From NCBI GenBank assembly GCA_944548615.1, contig OX155967.1, positions 3,437,722 through 3,501,721 of the forward strand: a stretch of DNA of 64,000 nucleotides, read 5' to 3'. The DNA is from Micropterix aruncella (Eukaryota > Arthropoda > Insecta > Lepidoptera > Micropterigidae). The notes under the pieces were generated by a model, which saw only the letters and a program-made list of their open reading frames with translations, was not told the DNA's origin and searched no databases. Positions 1 to 11,889 of the stretch are shown piece after piece. The position numbers and the translations under genes are program-made. The first letter of the stretch is position 1, and each line of letters begins with the position of its first letter.

Positions 1-577
<577 letters not shown>

Positions 578-589
578 TTCGCAAAGAGC

Positions 590-1950
590 CCAGAATGACA
601 AATTCGTCATCACTGAGACTGAGTGATCCCTCACAGGAGCTGTGTCGATAGCAACTGGGGAATGGTAAGCATGTTCATACCGATAGTCGATAACCGGCGC
701 ATTGATCGGGCATTGCCCACTTCACTTGTGGATGAATCGTTTCTGTCTGCCTATTTGATGGGTCTCCGAAGAGATACTTGCAATTGCGTCTAATGATCCT
801 CTTTGATCGCCTTGAACTTGATTAACCCCGGCGCCGGACCGCCGATACTATCCAGCCGCACGTTAATTTTGGACTATTTATATAGCCGTACAATCTCCTT
901 GCGGCCACTCGTCATTTCCACGGCGAAAGTGGACCTATTAATAGTCCGATGGTACATTTTACTTAATGGGGATTATTATAGCGGCAGGTGAATTGAAAAA
1001 AGGTAGATACAAGATAAGCAAATTGATATACACGGTGTCACAGAAGTGGACCGACAGAATCTAGATGGCGATAACTTTAGTCACTATCTACCTGAATAAC
1101 AAAACATGTATTCATCAAAATCTCTTTATTTTTTAAATAAATTTAATAAATGGGGCATTCTATGAGAAAGTAAACCTTGATGTCAAATAATAAAGTTGTA
1201 CAATATCATGTCATTACTCGATACATCATAAGTCGAAGCCTGAAATTAAACTATTTTTAATGTATTTAAAAAAAAACATTAAAAAATATATTTTTTCGTA
1301 TTTTTATTTTATTTTAAGTTGTAACGTTAAAGACCTTCATGCATGCGACATCCAATGGCGATATTGGCAGCACTGTAAAATCCTTTATGTTTGTCATGTC
1401 CATATCATTATTAAATTATTAGAATAGATCACGCGACCAACCTGAGAAGTCGATAGAGGAATAGAAAGAGGAGCGGCATATGGCTCCCTCTTTGCTTGTT
1501 TAGTCGCGCATGCGCGGGACACACGTAAATATATCACTATAGCAACGCTTATATATCACTATGGCTTATATATCACCTTCGACGCCATAATATGTCCGCT
1601 ATGCTATGAATAAACGCGCTACGCGACTAGATAAGGATAGACGAAGCCCATTTGCAGCTATCTCTTTCTATTCCGCTATCGCATTCACTCACAGTCCATC
1701 TTTGTACTCCCGCGGTCTATTCTCTAGTATGACTATGGTCATTTCACGAGTTTGTTTGAAACATAGCTAAGGCATATTAAACTAAACATAGCTGAGGCTT
1801 ATTTCGACACAGACACAAGTTCCTGAATTGATTCCGAATGTGAGACTTTGGCCTTATTCATTCGTAATAAATAAGCTTTATAATTATTGTAGCATCTGAT
1901 ATTGCTTAATATGTTTCAATTAACCATTTGTATATTGCTGTAAAGGCATA
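590..1950. other. Unannotated AT-rich interval
   Basis: No ORF with coding character and no TE terminus is recognised. Between about 1430 and 1730 there is a moderately GC-rich piece with repeated tatatatcactat motifs around 1530-1570, which may be part of an unidentified short repeat. Otherwise it is ordinary AT-rich sequence. Confidence 0.5.
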
Positions 1951-2553
1951 TTAAGGCGACATGAGACCTCAGAAAAATATCCGAAATGGGCGCGCACGCG
2001 AAAAAATAGGCGGGGTCAATTTTGTAGGGTTCGACCAATAAAAATCCAGGGTTGACGAAGCGTCAAGCGCAGATTCTATGTCCGCTCGCGCCGGCTACTA
2101 GGCGCATTGCATACTAAAAGCTCTATCGCAGCGCAAGCACAGAATAACTATCTTTATGCAGTGGTTGTATAAGGGTGTTAATGGCAAAGCATATTTATCG
2201 TAACTCTCAGACCGCTCTGAGGTTTTCATTAATTGTAATTAATTTAGGACCTAAATTAAAAATGTGGCTAAGTGCTGCCCTAGAGAATCAACCAGTCAAT
2301 ATAATGAAATTATAATAAAACACACTCACCGCTTACATTCTAGGAGTAAACGCGCCTGAAAGTTTTCGAAATCAGTTTAAAGCCTTTAATGTCCAAGGCT
2401 ATGATCAACTTTTTTGAGTCCAAATTTTAAATTGGTTTCTTATTGAGGGATTCACTTCGAACTTTTTTTTAAATTAATGCTTATATTTAAAAAAAAACTC
2501 ATAAAACTCATATTCTTCAGATATGGTCGTTCCCAGGTATCATGTCGCCTTAA
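1951..2553. mobile_element. TTAA-flanked MITE, family 1, copy 1
   Basis: The 595-bp element (1955-2549) starts GGCGACATGAGACCT and ends with the inverted form AGGTATCATGTCGCC (one mismatch in 15). It is bounded on both sides by TTAA (1951-1954, 2550-2553), the target duplication made by piggyBac-type transposases. It has no coding capacity. A second copy in opposite orientation lies at 57934-58522 and matches along its length, which confirms the boundaries. Assignment to the piggyBac superfamily rests only on the TTAA duplication. Confidence 0.85.
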
Positions 2554-3470
2554 AGCTGTAAAGTATTTTTATTTCGGTTCGCCACACTATTAGAGACAAC
2601 TACAAAGACGTGGACTTCCAATGACATGACGGGACAAATACTTTAAATGTCCATTATATTTATTCAACGTCTACTACAGCGCGTTTCCAGAAACTCTGAT
2701 TTAGTCTGAGCTTGAAATTACAATGGTAATATTTTGCACCTGGTATCTGATGATCTCATTCAGCCATTTTGTCGATCTTGTATTCAGTTAAAGACGAGTT
2801 CAAATACCTTTCGGATCCGTCATTGAAATTTCTAAATTGGCATTAGACAGCATTTTTACGGAGTCATTTTCACATCGGTTCAATAAACGATGTGTCATTA
2901 CAAACTACTTTCTTTACCAAATGTTAGAAAATGTTATTAATAGTCAAGATTTGAAACTTGCACTGTCACTGCTCTTGAAATATATATTTAAGAGTTTGTA
3001 TATAAAATTCAATGTTTTATTGTTCTGACAGAACAAGTCGATATTAAAGAGTTTCCGTGGGTTTTATAAAGTATACAGTATATTTTAATAAATCATAATC
3101 GTAATAAATCATAATCGTAATCATTACGTAAGAGCCCGCCTCGCGGACATCGGAACTTTAAAATGGAGGAAATCTATCTCCGTTGGTTTTTTTTAAAACT
3201 TCATGTTATTTATATTCACATACAATATAAATAGCGATATATTTTTTTTTACATATTTTTTAATACATAAAAGAGAAGTCACGAAAGGGCATTACTTCGT
3301 CATGATTAAATCACCCCACTAGATATACAAGTTCAAGTTCAAGTTCTTTATTGTGTGAATTATTAAAAAAACATACAATGTTTAAGTAACAAACTGCCCA
3401 GAGAGCATACAACATTTCGTTCTAGAAGAAACTTCATAAAGTAGAAGCTATATAAGGCGCAATCAACAAG
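2554..3470. other. Unannotated AT-rich interval with minor repeats
   Basis: AT-rich sequence without a recognisable gene. A small tandem duplication of aataaatcataatcgt lies near 3090-3120. From about 3330 a stretch with repeated caagtt, then ctttattgtgtgaa and an A run, looks like the reversed 3' end of another retroelement; it forms the left flank of the LINE insertion that begins at 3482. Confidence 0.4.
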
Positions 3471-3578
3471 CAGTAAAACTAGTAGTAGTAGTAGTAGATG
3501 GAGTGGGGGGCTTGTTTCCAGCCCTTGATGTCACCTAGATCTGTAAGGTCTTTTGTAACTACCCACTGTGTGGTTAGG

Positions 3579-4745
3579 TCAATTGTCAGCTAGTAGCCCG
3601 GTACTTCTTACCAGACTAAGTAGGTCACTGACCTTCAAGTTGGGCAGATCGCTGGGTTCGAGAAAGGCTCGTCCCAGTAAACTGTGTCTTTTGGCGGCGA
3701 GCCCTGGACAGCGGCCAACAATGTGTATGCTGTCTTCAGGTTCCTCGCCACATATTCGGCAATCCTTGCTCTCAGTCAAGCCAAGGTTGAATAGATGAGC
3801 TCTAAGGGTCGTGTGTCCGGTGAGGAGACCGATAGTGGTTCTAAGGTTCTTCTTGCTCATGTCAAGTAGGGCCTTGGTTTTCTTCTGTAGTGGTTGCTCC
3901 ATCATGGCTTTTGCCTGGCGACATCCCTGACTCTGTTTCCAGGAAGCCCGATGTTCCTGCTCCAAGCAGTCCCTGATGATTTTCTTACCTGTAGCGAAGG
4001 GGACCCCTACAGCTGGCTCCACTGGGCAATCCAGTGTGCCCAGTTTTGCCAGTCTATCGGCCTCTTCGTTTCCGGGTATGCCTTGGTGACCCGGTATCCA
4101 CATTAGGGTGATTTTGTTGGATTTTCCCAATTTGTTGAGCTCCTGCATGCAGTCCCAGACCACAGAAGATTCTGTGGTGGCTTTAGCCAGAGCGTCCAGT
4201 GCTGCTCTGCTGTCAGAGCAGATGAGGATTTGTCTGTTTTTTACCTCAAGTCGACTTTGTAGTTTTATGCATTCCAATATGGCAAGTACCTCGGCTTGGA
4301 AAACCGTAGCGTATTGTCCAAGGGGGATGCTGATTCTGTGGTTGGTTTTGGGTCCGTACACGCCTGCCCCAAAACGTCCATTTGTTCCTGAGCCGTCGGT
4401 GAACCAGGCGTCTGCGTTGTGGCTTTGAAGCCACTGCGGATTTTTCCATTCTTCCCTGGTGGGGATTAGGATTTTATAGGATTTCTCTACCGAAAATTTT
4501 TTCCGTAGTCGATCCTGGGTCAGAGTGAATGGGCTTTTGTGGAGGAGGTTTAGCTCAGGATGATTGTGCCCTCCACGCTTCCACTCGCCCAAACACTTCA
4601 GTCTGTATGCTGTAAGTCTGGCGGAGTGGATGATGAGCTTGTCCAGAGGCGGGCAGCAGAGTGCCACCTCTAATCCCGCTGTTGGGGTGGTCTTCATGAC
4701 GCCAGTTGCAGCCCTCAGGTAGTTACCTTGAAGGCTTTTAAGCAT
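3579..4745 (-). pseudogene. RNase H and C-terminal domain of the LINE polyprotein
   Basis: The 388-residue frame contains a complete RNase H set: D in FTDGSG (about 117), E at about 152, D in CSDSRAAL (about 178) and the HQGIPGNEEAD segment (H about 220, D about 230). A C-terminal C-x2-C...H...C motif (CRICGEEPEDSIHIVGRCP) follows, typical of the tails of I and R1 type ORF2 proteins. Normally the domain removes the RNA strand during second-strand synthesis. It is continuous with the RT fragment except for one frameshift, so the copy is relatively young but dead. Confidence 0.92.
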
Positions 4746-5515
4746 TTTACTGTCTCAAGCTTTTTCACCCTGGACCACCAGACTATTGCAGCATAGGTTA
4801 GTCTAGGCAGCAGTACTGCCCTGTAGAGCCATAAGGCGACCCTGGGTTTGAACCCCCAGGTTTTTCCCATGACTCTTTTGCACGTCCACAACGAGGCATA
4901 GAAGGTTGTTCTCTTGCGCTCGAGGTGGTGCTTCCAATTGAGCTTTGGGTCTAGATAGACTCCAAGGTATTTAACTACTGTAGCGTATTCTATCTCCTTA
5001 TCCCAGAGCTTGAGACACTCAACGGGTTCGGGTTTGTATTTTCTGGTGAAAATCATGGCCTTAGTCTTGCTTGGATTAGCGGATAGACCTCTGGCCTGGC
5101 ACCAGTCTTGGGTGGTCTTAAGTGCTTTGTCCATGAGCTCCTTAAGTATTGATAGGAAGTTTCCTCTGACTACTATGGCCACGTCATCAGCGTAGCCGTA
5201 GACAGAGAGGCCTAGGTTTTGTAGATCTATTAGGAGTTCGTCTACAACGATGCTCCACAAGAGGGGGGAGATGACTCCACCCTGTGGACAGCCCTTAGCA
5301 GGGATTCCCGTGATGGAGGTGTCGCCTTGATAGACGGTCAGATTCCTATTTGATAGCATACTCAATGTCCAGTCAATAATGGTCTCTGGTATTCCTCGTC
5401 TGTGCATAGCGTTTTTTATAGTTGCATATGATGTGGTGTCAAATGCTCCTTCGATGTCCAGGAATACTCCCAGAGCGTAACCTTTCGCCGCTAACTGTGT
5501 CTCTATTGTGCTCAC
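4715..5515 (-). pseudogene. Reverse transcriptase domain fragment of the LINE
   Basis: The frame encodes RT core motifs in order: FLDIEGAFD (about residue 26), GCPQGGVISP (about 83), YADD catalytic box (116-119), then the conserved YLGVYLD and thumb region. It begins inside the palm because the insertion is 5'-truncated; the first residues of the open frame come from flanking DNA. It ends in a different frame from the RNase H ORF, overlapping it at 4715-4745, so a single indel there splits what was one polyprotein. It cannot give a functional polymerase. Confidence 0.92.
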
Positions 5516-5526
5516 CAGTAAAACTA

Positions 5527-7370
5527 AAACCATCAACAATTAAAATAATCAATATCAGAAATGATCAAACAAAAGCAATAATCATCAATAATCAGATAAT
5601 CAATCAAACTATTTTTTTATAATGTTTTGTCCAAGAAGGATGTAAATACATTGTAATTATATTTAAATATAAGATACCATATAACTAAAACAATCAATAA
5701 AATAATTAATTCAAGCTAAAACAATCAACAAATGAAATAATCAGTATACGCATTAAATTAAAATAAAGGGACTGTAAAAACAGTCATTTTGTAAAATTTA
5801 TAAATTCCTCAATAGAGTAAAACGTATTTGTTGTAAAAAAATCCTTTAAAAGTTTTATACACCTGTGTTAGGGTGATGGATAGAAAGTGCTGAGCCTGTG
5901 CGCCTTGCCTGCTTTCTTCTTTCGTCTCAAGAACCGATACGTATATGCAGGATATAATATAACATAATTTAATATAACATAATATTGTATAGAATAACAT
6001 TATGTAACATAATATAATATACAATACATAATATAATCTAAAATATTTCAAAAATTTCCTTAATTATGTTAATTTATAACAAAGTTACGTTCAAACTTTG
6101 TTGCAAACTAATAATTGAATCTATCTAAAGCTAGGTAATTGAATCTATCTAAATCTGTGTCATTTTTCGGTTTTTCGCTCGCTTCACTCGCTTCCGAATG
6201 TCACTCACTTAGAAATTGGTGTTCATTGTCGTGGGAAGATCTCTTTATAGTCCGCCCACGGCAGTTTTATCGCTATGGGCCCACGTTCGCAAATGGACAG
6301 GACCTATGCCCCTCTTTGGGTATGCTTTGTAACCAACACCATCTTGAAAGGTGCTGATCTCTATAATGAATCGATACAAAAGGCACTACAAAGGACAATG
6401 ACTTACCATTTTAAAACTACACGGATCGTAGGTTCGATAGCAGGTTTAAATTAATCTAAATTTTACACTTAAATTTTAAGGAGTACGAGAAACTCTTTAT
6501 TAAAACTGGAGCTAAATTTCGAGTAACCTTAAACTCAATTTCCACTTCTTTTGTAGAGACATGCAGCAGCCACATGATAATTTGAAGACATTTCAGAAAT
6601 CCAGTGAAAAATTTAAAATTTTGAATTATTTGTTGAGGTTTATTGCGTATATTGAGGTTTATTGAGGATTGCGTTTTGAAAGAAAACCATGGCAAAAGAT
6701 CCTTTATTTTTTCCCTAGCCCACCAACCAACGGGAAGGGGAAGTATTGTAAACGCGTCAATTTTTTTAACACGCTTTTATTAGGCCGACCTGTATGCAAC
6801 TATGTAATGGAATCTAAGGTAACTAATTTAATCATCTTTCAAGGATCGTAGCGTCATGAAAATTGGCAGCTGTATGTAGTTCTGATGACAATACAATAAT
6901 ATGGTACTGTCGAACTGATCTGATGATGGAGTCGGAAGATACGAACTGGAACTTCATGATGGAACATCGTATCATAGCTGTGTTTGGACTTGTTAGAAAA
7001 GTCTTGGAATGAACTTTGACCACGATTAGGTTTCAATGTCTGATGATGTGGTTTTTACGTGCATTTATAAAAGCGTGTTTTTAGTGTTTTTATTTAAACT
7101 CTTAATTTTATTTCGATATGAAGTTGGAAATGTCTATTTTGAACACATTTAGACGAAAAAGACCATTTCCACATGGAAGTCCATTTATTTATTTATTTTT
7201 ATTTATTTATTTTTAGGAAAACCAACAGCTAATTATAATTTAGCTGGACGGAGTAGTATAACAGAGAGCCAATTAAAGGTTTTAGTAACGTTTAAGTAAC
7301 GTTGTAGAAACATATGTGATCTTTCAATTATAGCTGTTTCCATTCAATTTCCAGTGTGTCTGTGTGTATT
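5527..7370. other. AT-rich interval, no gene seen
   Basis: Very AT-rich sequence with simple tracts (for example repeated ataatataac around 5950-6030) and a short duplication ttgaatctatctaaa near 6117-6155. The open frames here are short and lack any domain character. At 7180-7220 an attt-rich tract followed by taggaaaaccaacagctaattataatttagctgg looks like a reversed LINE tail, but the body could not be identified. Confidence 0.45.
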
Positions 7371-7379
7371 CCTCCACGA

Positions 7380-7570
7380 TAGCGCTTAATTCGACCGAGC
7401 TGAAGTTTAACATGCAGGCATCCCTTGGTCATGGCGAGAGTTGAAAAGGTTGTTGAAACCGGTCAACCAGGGGACGAAATCTAAAAATATTGCAATCTAT
7501 CTATCTATCTATCTTTCAATCTAGAAATATTGCACTTATCGACTAGAAATACACTGATTCATACACTGAT
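7380..7570 (+). repeat. Dispersed repeat fragment shared with 48790-48960
   Basis: The stretch around tgcaggcatc, ttggtcatggcgagagtt, ggttgttgaaa and accaggggacg is matched by 48795-48930 in the same order and orientation. A small TATC microsatellite (five to six units near 7495-7515) interrupts it. The family is not identified and there is no coding capacity. Confidence 0.6.
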
Positions 7571-7597
7571 GCTGTCTTGGGCCGAATTCACAACTTG

Positions 7598-7996
7598 AGC
7601 TATCGACTAAAACGGGCAAACCCGTCACAGGAAGTTTTAACGATATTAGATCGTTCTGTCTCCCGTGAGGTGAGCGCAGAAGACTTGGGATGAAAAAACA
7701 TTCCACAGTCTAGTTACGCCTTCTCCCTGTCAAAGGCCAACGCCTTACGGCAAGGCACCGGGGAAGATACAAAGCGGGCAGCCTCGCTCCCTGACTACCA
7801 GTTTGGTAGTCCGTCTGGAATTAACCTCCAAGGTACCTCCTGCCTCCCGACTGGTTAAAGGATCGAGGTCACTTGCGTTGTCCTGTCCCTTATGAAGCGG
7901 TGATACGTATTAATCTATCGCGGACCACGGCATCCTTTGCTCGGCTTATCCACCCGGGATCTGGTGGACGAATGGTCGTTTCAAGAGCAGTTGCTA
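7598..7996 (-). mobile_element. FamH LINE 3' UTR copy, diverged
   Basis: Read on the minus strand, this is the terminal roughly 400 bp of the FamH 3' UTR (see 53845-54891), ending in a diverged version of the two-hairpin 3' terminus near 7598-7630. Blocks such as tcgcggaccacggc, tttgctcggcttatc and tttcaagagcag match the copies at 40673 and 54309. It is 5'-truncated at about 7996 and more diverged than the neighbouring copy, so it is probably older. Confidence 0.75.
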
Positions 7997-8008
7997 TAAG
8001 GAACCAAC

Positions 8009-8256
8009 ATATAGAGTTGTCAACTACAACGGGCGAACCCGTCACCTCAGAAAGTTTTAACGATTAGTCGTTATCTCTCCCGTGAAGTGAACGCAGAAGA
8101 CTTGGACAAAATAATCCACCGCCAAGCTCCGCCACATGCCCGCAAGAGGAAAACGCCTTAACCGCGAGATAGCCAGGAGTGTTACCCAGCGGGCTTACAC
8201 TCACGCCCTTGCTTCCAATTGCGACCAGACTACTCCGGTCTCTCGATTGGTTACGA
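8009..8256 (-). mobile_element. FamH LINE 3' UTR copy, short
   Basis: The last roughly 245 bp of the FamH 3' UTR on the minus strand, ending at GAGTTGTCAACTACAACGGG (plus-strand view, 8012 on). It sits directly beside the 7598-7996 copy in the same orientation. Both terminal hairpins are intact. The 72-residue minus frame across it is not coding: the same sequence is non-coding in every other copy. Confidence 0.8.
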
Positions 8257-8369
8257 CTTACTCGTGTAAGCCCATAAAACATTTGTCATTTGTCACGTAA
8301 AAACATTTGTCATATCGAAATACGTTTAATAAATCAAGTACAACGTGTTAGCGTTATTTCACCCGATTG

Positions 8370-8480
8370 CGTTTCTTTGTGAACTAAAACTAAAATTAGT
8401 TCAAGCGAACGAGATAGAGCAATACGTTAGAGCGGAATATGATACGAACGACCGTCGATAAAGACTACCTGTCGTCCGAA
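8370..8480. repeat. Fragment of short inverted-repeat family (tacgttagagcggaat)
   Basis: The stretch tgcgtttctttgtgaa...acgttagagcggaatatga corresponds to 39298-39365, the left arm of a palindromic element there. Part of it (gttcaagcgaacgagatagag) is also the reverse of sequence bordering the GA microsatellite at 541-580. It is a fragment of a MITE-like repeat with no coding content. Confidence 0.55.
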
Positions 8481-8517
8481 TAAATTTGCTAGTCGAAATT
8501 ACTATGCACAATTTCAA

Positions 8518-9256
8518 ATGAGCCACTTTTGGGACATCCGTCGTTCTTGTGTTGATACCACAGTATATCAGACGGTAGCTTCTCTTAGAACAAAATTAAA
8601 ATCGAAGCAAGTAACGTCTGGAATCTTAAGGGCTACCACAAATCGTAATATGATTACTCGTCTTCTTCTTGAAGCATCGTCCCGGCCATATTTACGGTGC
8701 TCCGGCGACACAGATGCTATTATGCTACCGATTAGCATTAAATTCTATAATCTACTCCCTACAAAATTTAAACAGCTGGAGGACATAAAATAAAAAAAAA
8801 ACATCAAGGAGATGCTGATAGGCCACCCTTTCTATAATTTGGCCGAATTTGAGGGCCATGATTTTTTAAATATTGTGCCCATTTAAATTACTTAAAAAAG
8901 TAGAGCCTTATTGTCTGTTTATTTTGTATGTTCTTATATCTGTACTTTTAGTTTAAAATGCATAACGTAGATTTAATTTGATTATTTAACATTTTAATGA
9001 CAATTTGAATATTACGATAAATAATTTTACTACGTATCTTTTCGAATCACTAACTACTTCAAATATTAAACTTCTATTTTGATTATTTATATTTATAGTT
9101 TGACAATCTAGTTGTTAATTCTTGACTAACTATGTATGTTCAGTAAAGAGTAGTAACGAAACTTACTAAATAACCCAATTATTTTGACACGTCCAAGAGC
9201 GCTCTTTAGCCGTCAATTGGACACGATGAAAATGTAATGTAATGTAATGTAATGAT
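8518..9256 (+). mobile_element. Jockey/CR1-like LINE 3' end with AATGT tail
   Basis: A short C-terminal RT piece (8518-8793) ends with LPISIKFYNLLPTKFKQLEDIK, the kind of tail seen at the end of Jockey/CR1-type ORF2 proteins. A 3' UTR of about 440 bp and a tail of AATGT repeats (about 9233-9254) follow. The minus-strand copy at 40350-41545 shares both UTR and tail, confirming the 3' boundary. The 5' truncation point lies near 8500. Confidence 0.85.
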
Positions 9257-9289
9257 TTTTTCTGAGAATAGGTGTTATTATACTGTGGT

Positions 9290-9435
9290 TAATAGGCTCC
9301 ATTCTTACTATCTGCGCTTGTCTTCGACTATCCTTTTCCAACAGGTGAACCTCCTTCCCAAAGGGACATCCCGCTCAAATATCCTACAATGAGTCCTTGG
9401 CTACTTGCCGGGAAAGTGGTGACACAACCGTTTTT
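9290..9435 (+). repeat. Single unit of the 190-bp repeat family
   Basis: The block with ctgcgcttgtcttcgacta, acctccttcccaaagggac and cttggctacttgccgggaaa is one monomer of the tandem array at 48964-49455. It stands alone here, so the family is dispersed as well as tandem. Function unknown. Confidence 0.6.
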
Positions 9436-9618
9436 TTTTCATTTCTTTGTAATTTTCACATGGTCTAGAACACTTTAAACTGTCTAGCCGAGTATTTGCC
9501 ATACTCTTTACGTAAGTCCCGATCCGAATATACCTGTCTAACCGGTCGATCGGCAGTCTTTGCCGAGGGATCTTTTAACATAAACATATCAATTGGAAAT
9601 TGTAAATTATGGACTTAT

Positions 9619-10341
9619 TTAAGAGGCCGTGTACGAAATCGATGTGGGCCGTGATACCTCTATAATCAATGGTATAATATAACTATAGGTAGGTAGGATT
9701 TTCGGAGCCAAAGAGATACGTCCACCCTTTGGAAGCGCTCGGCGGGGACTAGCTGACTTGAGGCGTGAATCGTATCATAGGCGAGTATCATAACGCGAGA
9801 ATTAGATTGCTTTAAAAGACTTTATTGCCAATTTTAATTAATGTTTTGCGATTTTTTTTTGAGGAATTGGATTGATATTGACTTAAAGTTTATTTCTGTT
9901 GTTTTTATTTTATGAACGAGAGTTCTAAAAGGCCAAAATCAAAAGCATTTCTTCGCCCATTTTCTAAAAAATTTGAAATATTTTTTTTATCAACAATTTT
10001 ATATGAAAGTAGTAAAAAGTGATTCACTTATTATATAGAGGACTTTCACAACAATACATTGTAATTTTTTCATACCGTTTAGATGTCAAAACGATTCGTA
10101 AATATGTTATATTCTAAACCTCTTACAGCGAAAATTCACAAACAGTCGCCGGTTTAAGGTCAATTAATCAAAATTCTATAATAATTTTCAAAAAAGTAGC
10201 TCACTCATTAGACAATGATATAAATGATCTTTTATGTTGTGCAATAAAACTTATAGAAATACAGTATTTTAACCTTAAATTCACGTCTGCAAAATTACGT
10301 AAATTCACGAAATGCGCAAAATTTCGTGTACGGCCTCTTAA
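9619..10341. mobile_element. TTAA-flanked MITE, family 2
   Basis: The element at 9623-10337 (715 bp) begins GAGGCCGTGTACGAAAT and ends with its exact inverse, ATTTCGTGTACGGCCTC. TTAA lies immediately outside both ends (9619-9622 and 10338-10341). The interior is AT-rich without an ORF. The 17-bp perfect terminal repeats and TTAA duplication fit a non-autonomous piggyBac-type transposon, though the terminal sequence differs from families 1 and 3. Confidence 0.85.
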
Positions 10342-10620
10342 CGGTGGCATCATTTTTTGTCAATAAAAATGTCAATGTCGTTTATCGGGAAAATATTGAT
10401 CTTTGGACTTGATAGACCGGTTTGCGGATATTGTGGTTAGCGAGCACGCGCGAAGTTAAAAGTCGTGATCGCGACTTTTTAATCAAAACTATTAAACTCT
10501 GTATAGGATGAAGACCACCTCCGATCCTGCTCACAACTGTCAACCTCTATCACACACCAAAATCTACAAGAGGCAAACGATAAGGCCATCCAGGCCGCAT
10601 GTCCTAAAATGGCCCGGACA

Positions 10621-10840
10621 TATTGAGTTGTCAACTACAACGGGCGAGCCCGTCACCACAGGACGTTTTAACGATTAGTCGTTCTATCGACCTACAGTGA
10701 GCGTAGAAGACTTTGGACATAACAAATCCGACGTCTAGCTACGCCACAACCCGTAAGAGTCCAACGCCTTACCGCGAGATAGCCAGGAATACACCCGGCG
10801 GCTCGAGACACTCGCGCCCTTACTTCCAATTGTGACCGAA
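10621..10840 (-). mobile_element. FamH 3' UTR copy, inverted partner
   Basis: On the minus strand this is the last roughly 215 bp of the FamH 3' UTR, with its 3' terminus at 10625. It lies head to head with the plus-strand copy at 10855-11268, so the pair resembles a 645-bp foldback element bounded by GAGTTGTCAACTACAAC and its inverse. TATT occurs just outside both ends (10621-10624, 11269-11272). Single-ended copies elsewhere show that the family is not intrinsically foldback. Confidence 0.75.
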
Positions 10841-10854
10841 AGCAGTAAAACTCT

Positions 10855-11323
10855 GCGCACCGTGCGGCGCAAGCCAATCGATTGTGCACTCCGACTAACA
10901 GTCGGGGGAGTCTGGAAACTGTATTGTTTCCTATAGAGCGGGGGTGGTTGCGTACCTTAAGGCGACTGCTCTTGAAATGACCATTGGCCATCCGATTCCA
11001 GTTCAGAGCCGGGCAAAGGACGCCTTGGTAGCCAATCGAGAGACCGGAGTAATCTGGTCGTAATTGGAAGTAAGGGCGTGAGTGTAAGCCCGCTGAGTAA
11101 CACGCCTGGTTATCTCGCGGATAAGGCGTTGGCCTCTTACGGACATGTGGCGGAGCTTGACGGTGGACTGTTTTGTCCAAGTCTTCTGCGTTCACTTCAC
11201 GGGAGATAGAACGACTAATCGTTAAAACTTCCTGAGGTGACGGGTTCGCCCGTTGTAGTTGACAACTCTATTTTTTAAGCTACTTGGGGTGGCGGGTTCG
11301 CCCGTTGTAGTTGACAACTCTCA
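10855..11323 (+). mobile_element. FamH 3' UTR copy with duplicated terminus
   Basis: A plus-strand copy of the last roughly 410 bp of FamH, ending at 11268. A second copy of only the last 35 bp (gtggcgggttcgcccgttg...gacaactc) follows at about 11288-11322. The 167-residue minus frame over this region is antisense to the UTR and has no protein features, so I do not treat it as a gene. The terminal two-hairpin structure is perfect in both ends. Confidence 0.8.
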
Positions 11324-11510
11324 GTATTTATTTTTGTATAGCTCCAAAGAGTTTGTTACTCATTATCACTATTTTTGAACGCCCCTCGTATGTATATGAT
11401 ATGTACGTATATGATACGTATATGTATATAAAAAACACATACATACACATGTGTTTTATTTGTATTCTATTCACATGCAAGCATACGTGCACTTGATTCA
11501 TTCCATTAAT

Positions 11511-11889
11511 CTACTTTGATATCAGCAGCGGCCGCTGCTCCCGATGTTATCTGCCAGTTATTTGGCTTATCGTTTATGTTTTAATTATCCATGGATAAGC
11601 TGAAATTATATTACCGACTAACCCGCCGCACGCCCGTTTCAACAATTTACCGTAACTTGATATTAAAATATCCTTATCGCTTATATATACTTAGTGCAAA
11701 AAAAAACTTTGACCGCTTCGGTAATGACGGTGTTGAATAGGATACAATATGACTGTCAAGTAATATGAGACTGAATCAAAAAAGGGTTACAGGGAAAAAC
11801 GATCAATGTCATTTTTTTTTCAAAATTGGATACAAGGCCATCCTATGGCTTGAAATCAAATACTATCGAGGTTGTTTAACATTATAAAT
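11511..11889. other. Unannotated interval with NotI palindrome
   Basis: Nothing coding is recognised. A perfect 16-bp palindrome AGCAGCGGCCGCTGCT lies at about 11525-11540 in otherwise AT-rich DNA. It is preceded by alternating tatatgtacgtatatg sequence around 11390-11440. Confidence 0.4.

Larger units (their letters stand above)
3471..5526 (-). mobile_element. I-group non-LTR retrotransposon, 5'-truncated, with 11-bp TSD
   Basis: The insertion covers 3482-5515. The duplication CAGTAAAACTA is present at 3471-3481 and at 5516-5526. Reading on the minus strand it carries the second half of a reverse transcriptase, an RNase H domain, a C-terminal CCHC-like motif, a short 3' UTR (3578-3498) and a TAC-repeat tail (3497-3482). 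The endonuclease and ORF1 are missing, as expected for truncated target-primed reverse transcription. An RNase H domain places it in the I group of LINEs (I, R1, LOA and relatives); the exact clade is not resolved. Confidence 0.9.

Noticed and set aside
10692..11195. 167-residue minus-strand frame
   Set aside because: It lies entirely in two head-to-head FamH 3' UTR copies; the homologous sequence has stops elsewhere and no protein features.
10625..11268. Classification as a foldback DNA transposon
   Set aside because: Single-ended copies with coding remains and a 12-bp duplication at 40661-41349 show that the family inserts as a retroelement; kept only as an open question.
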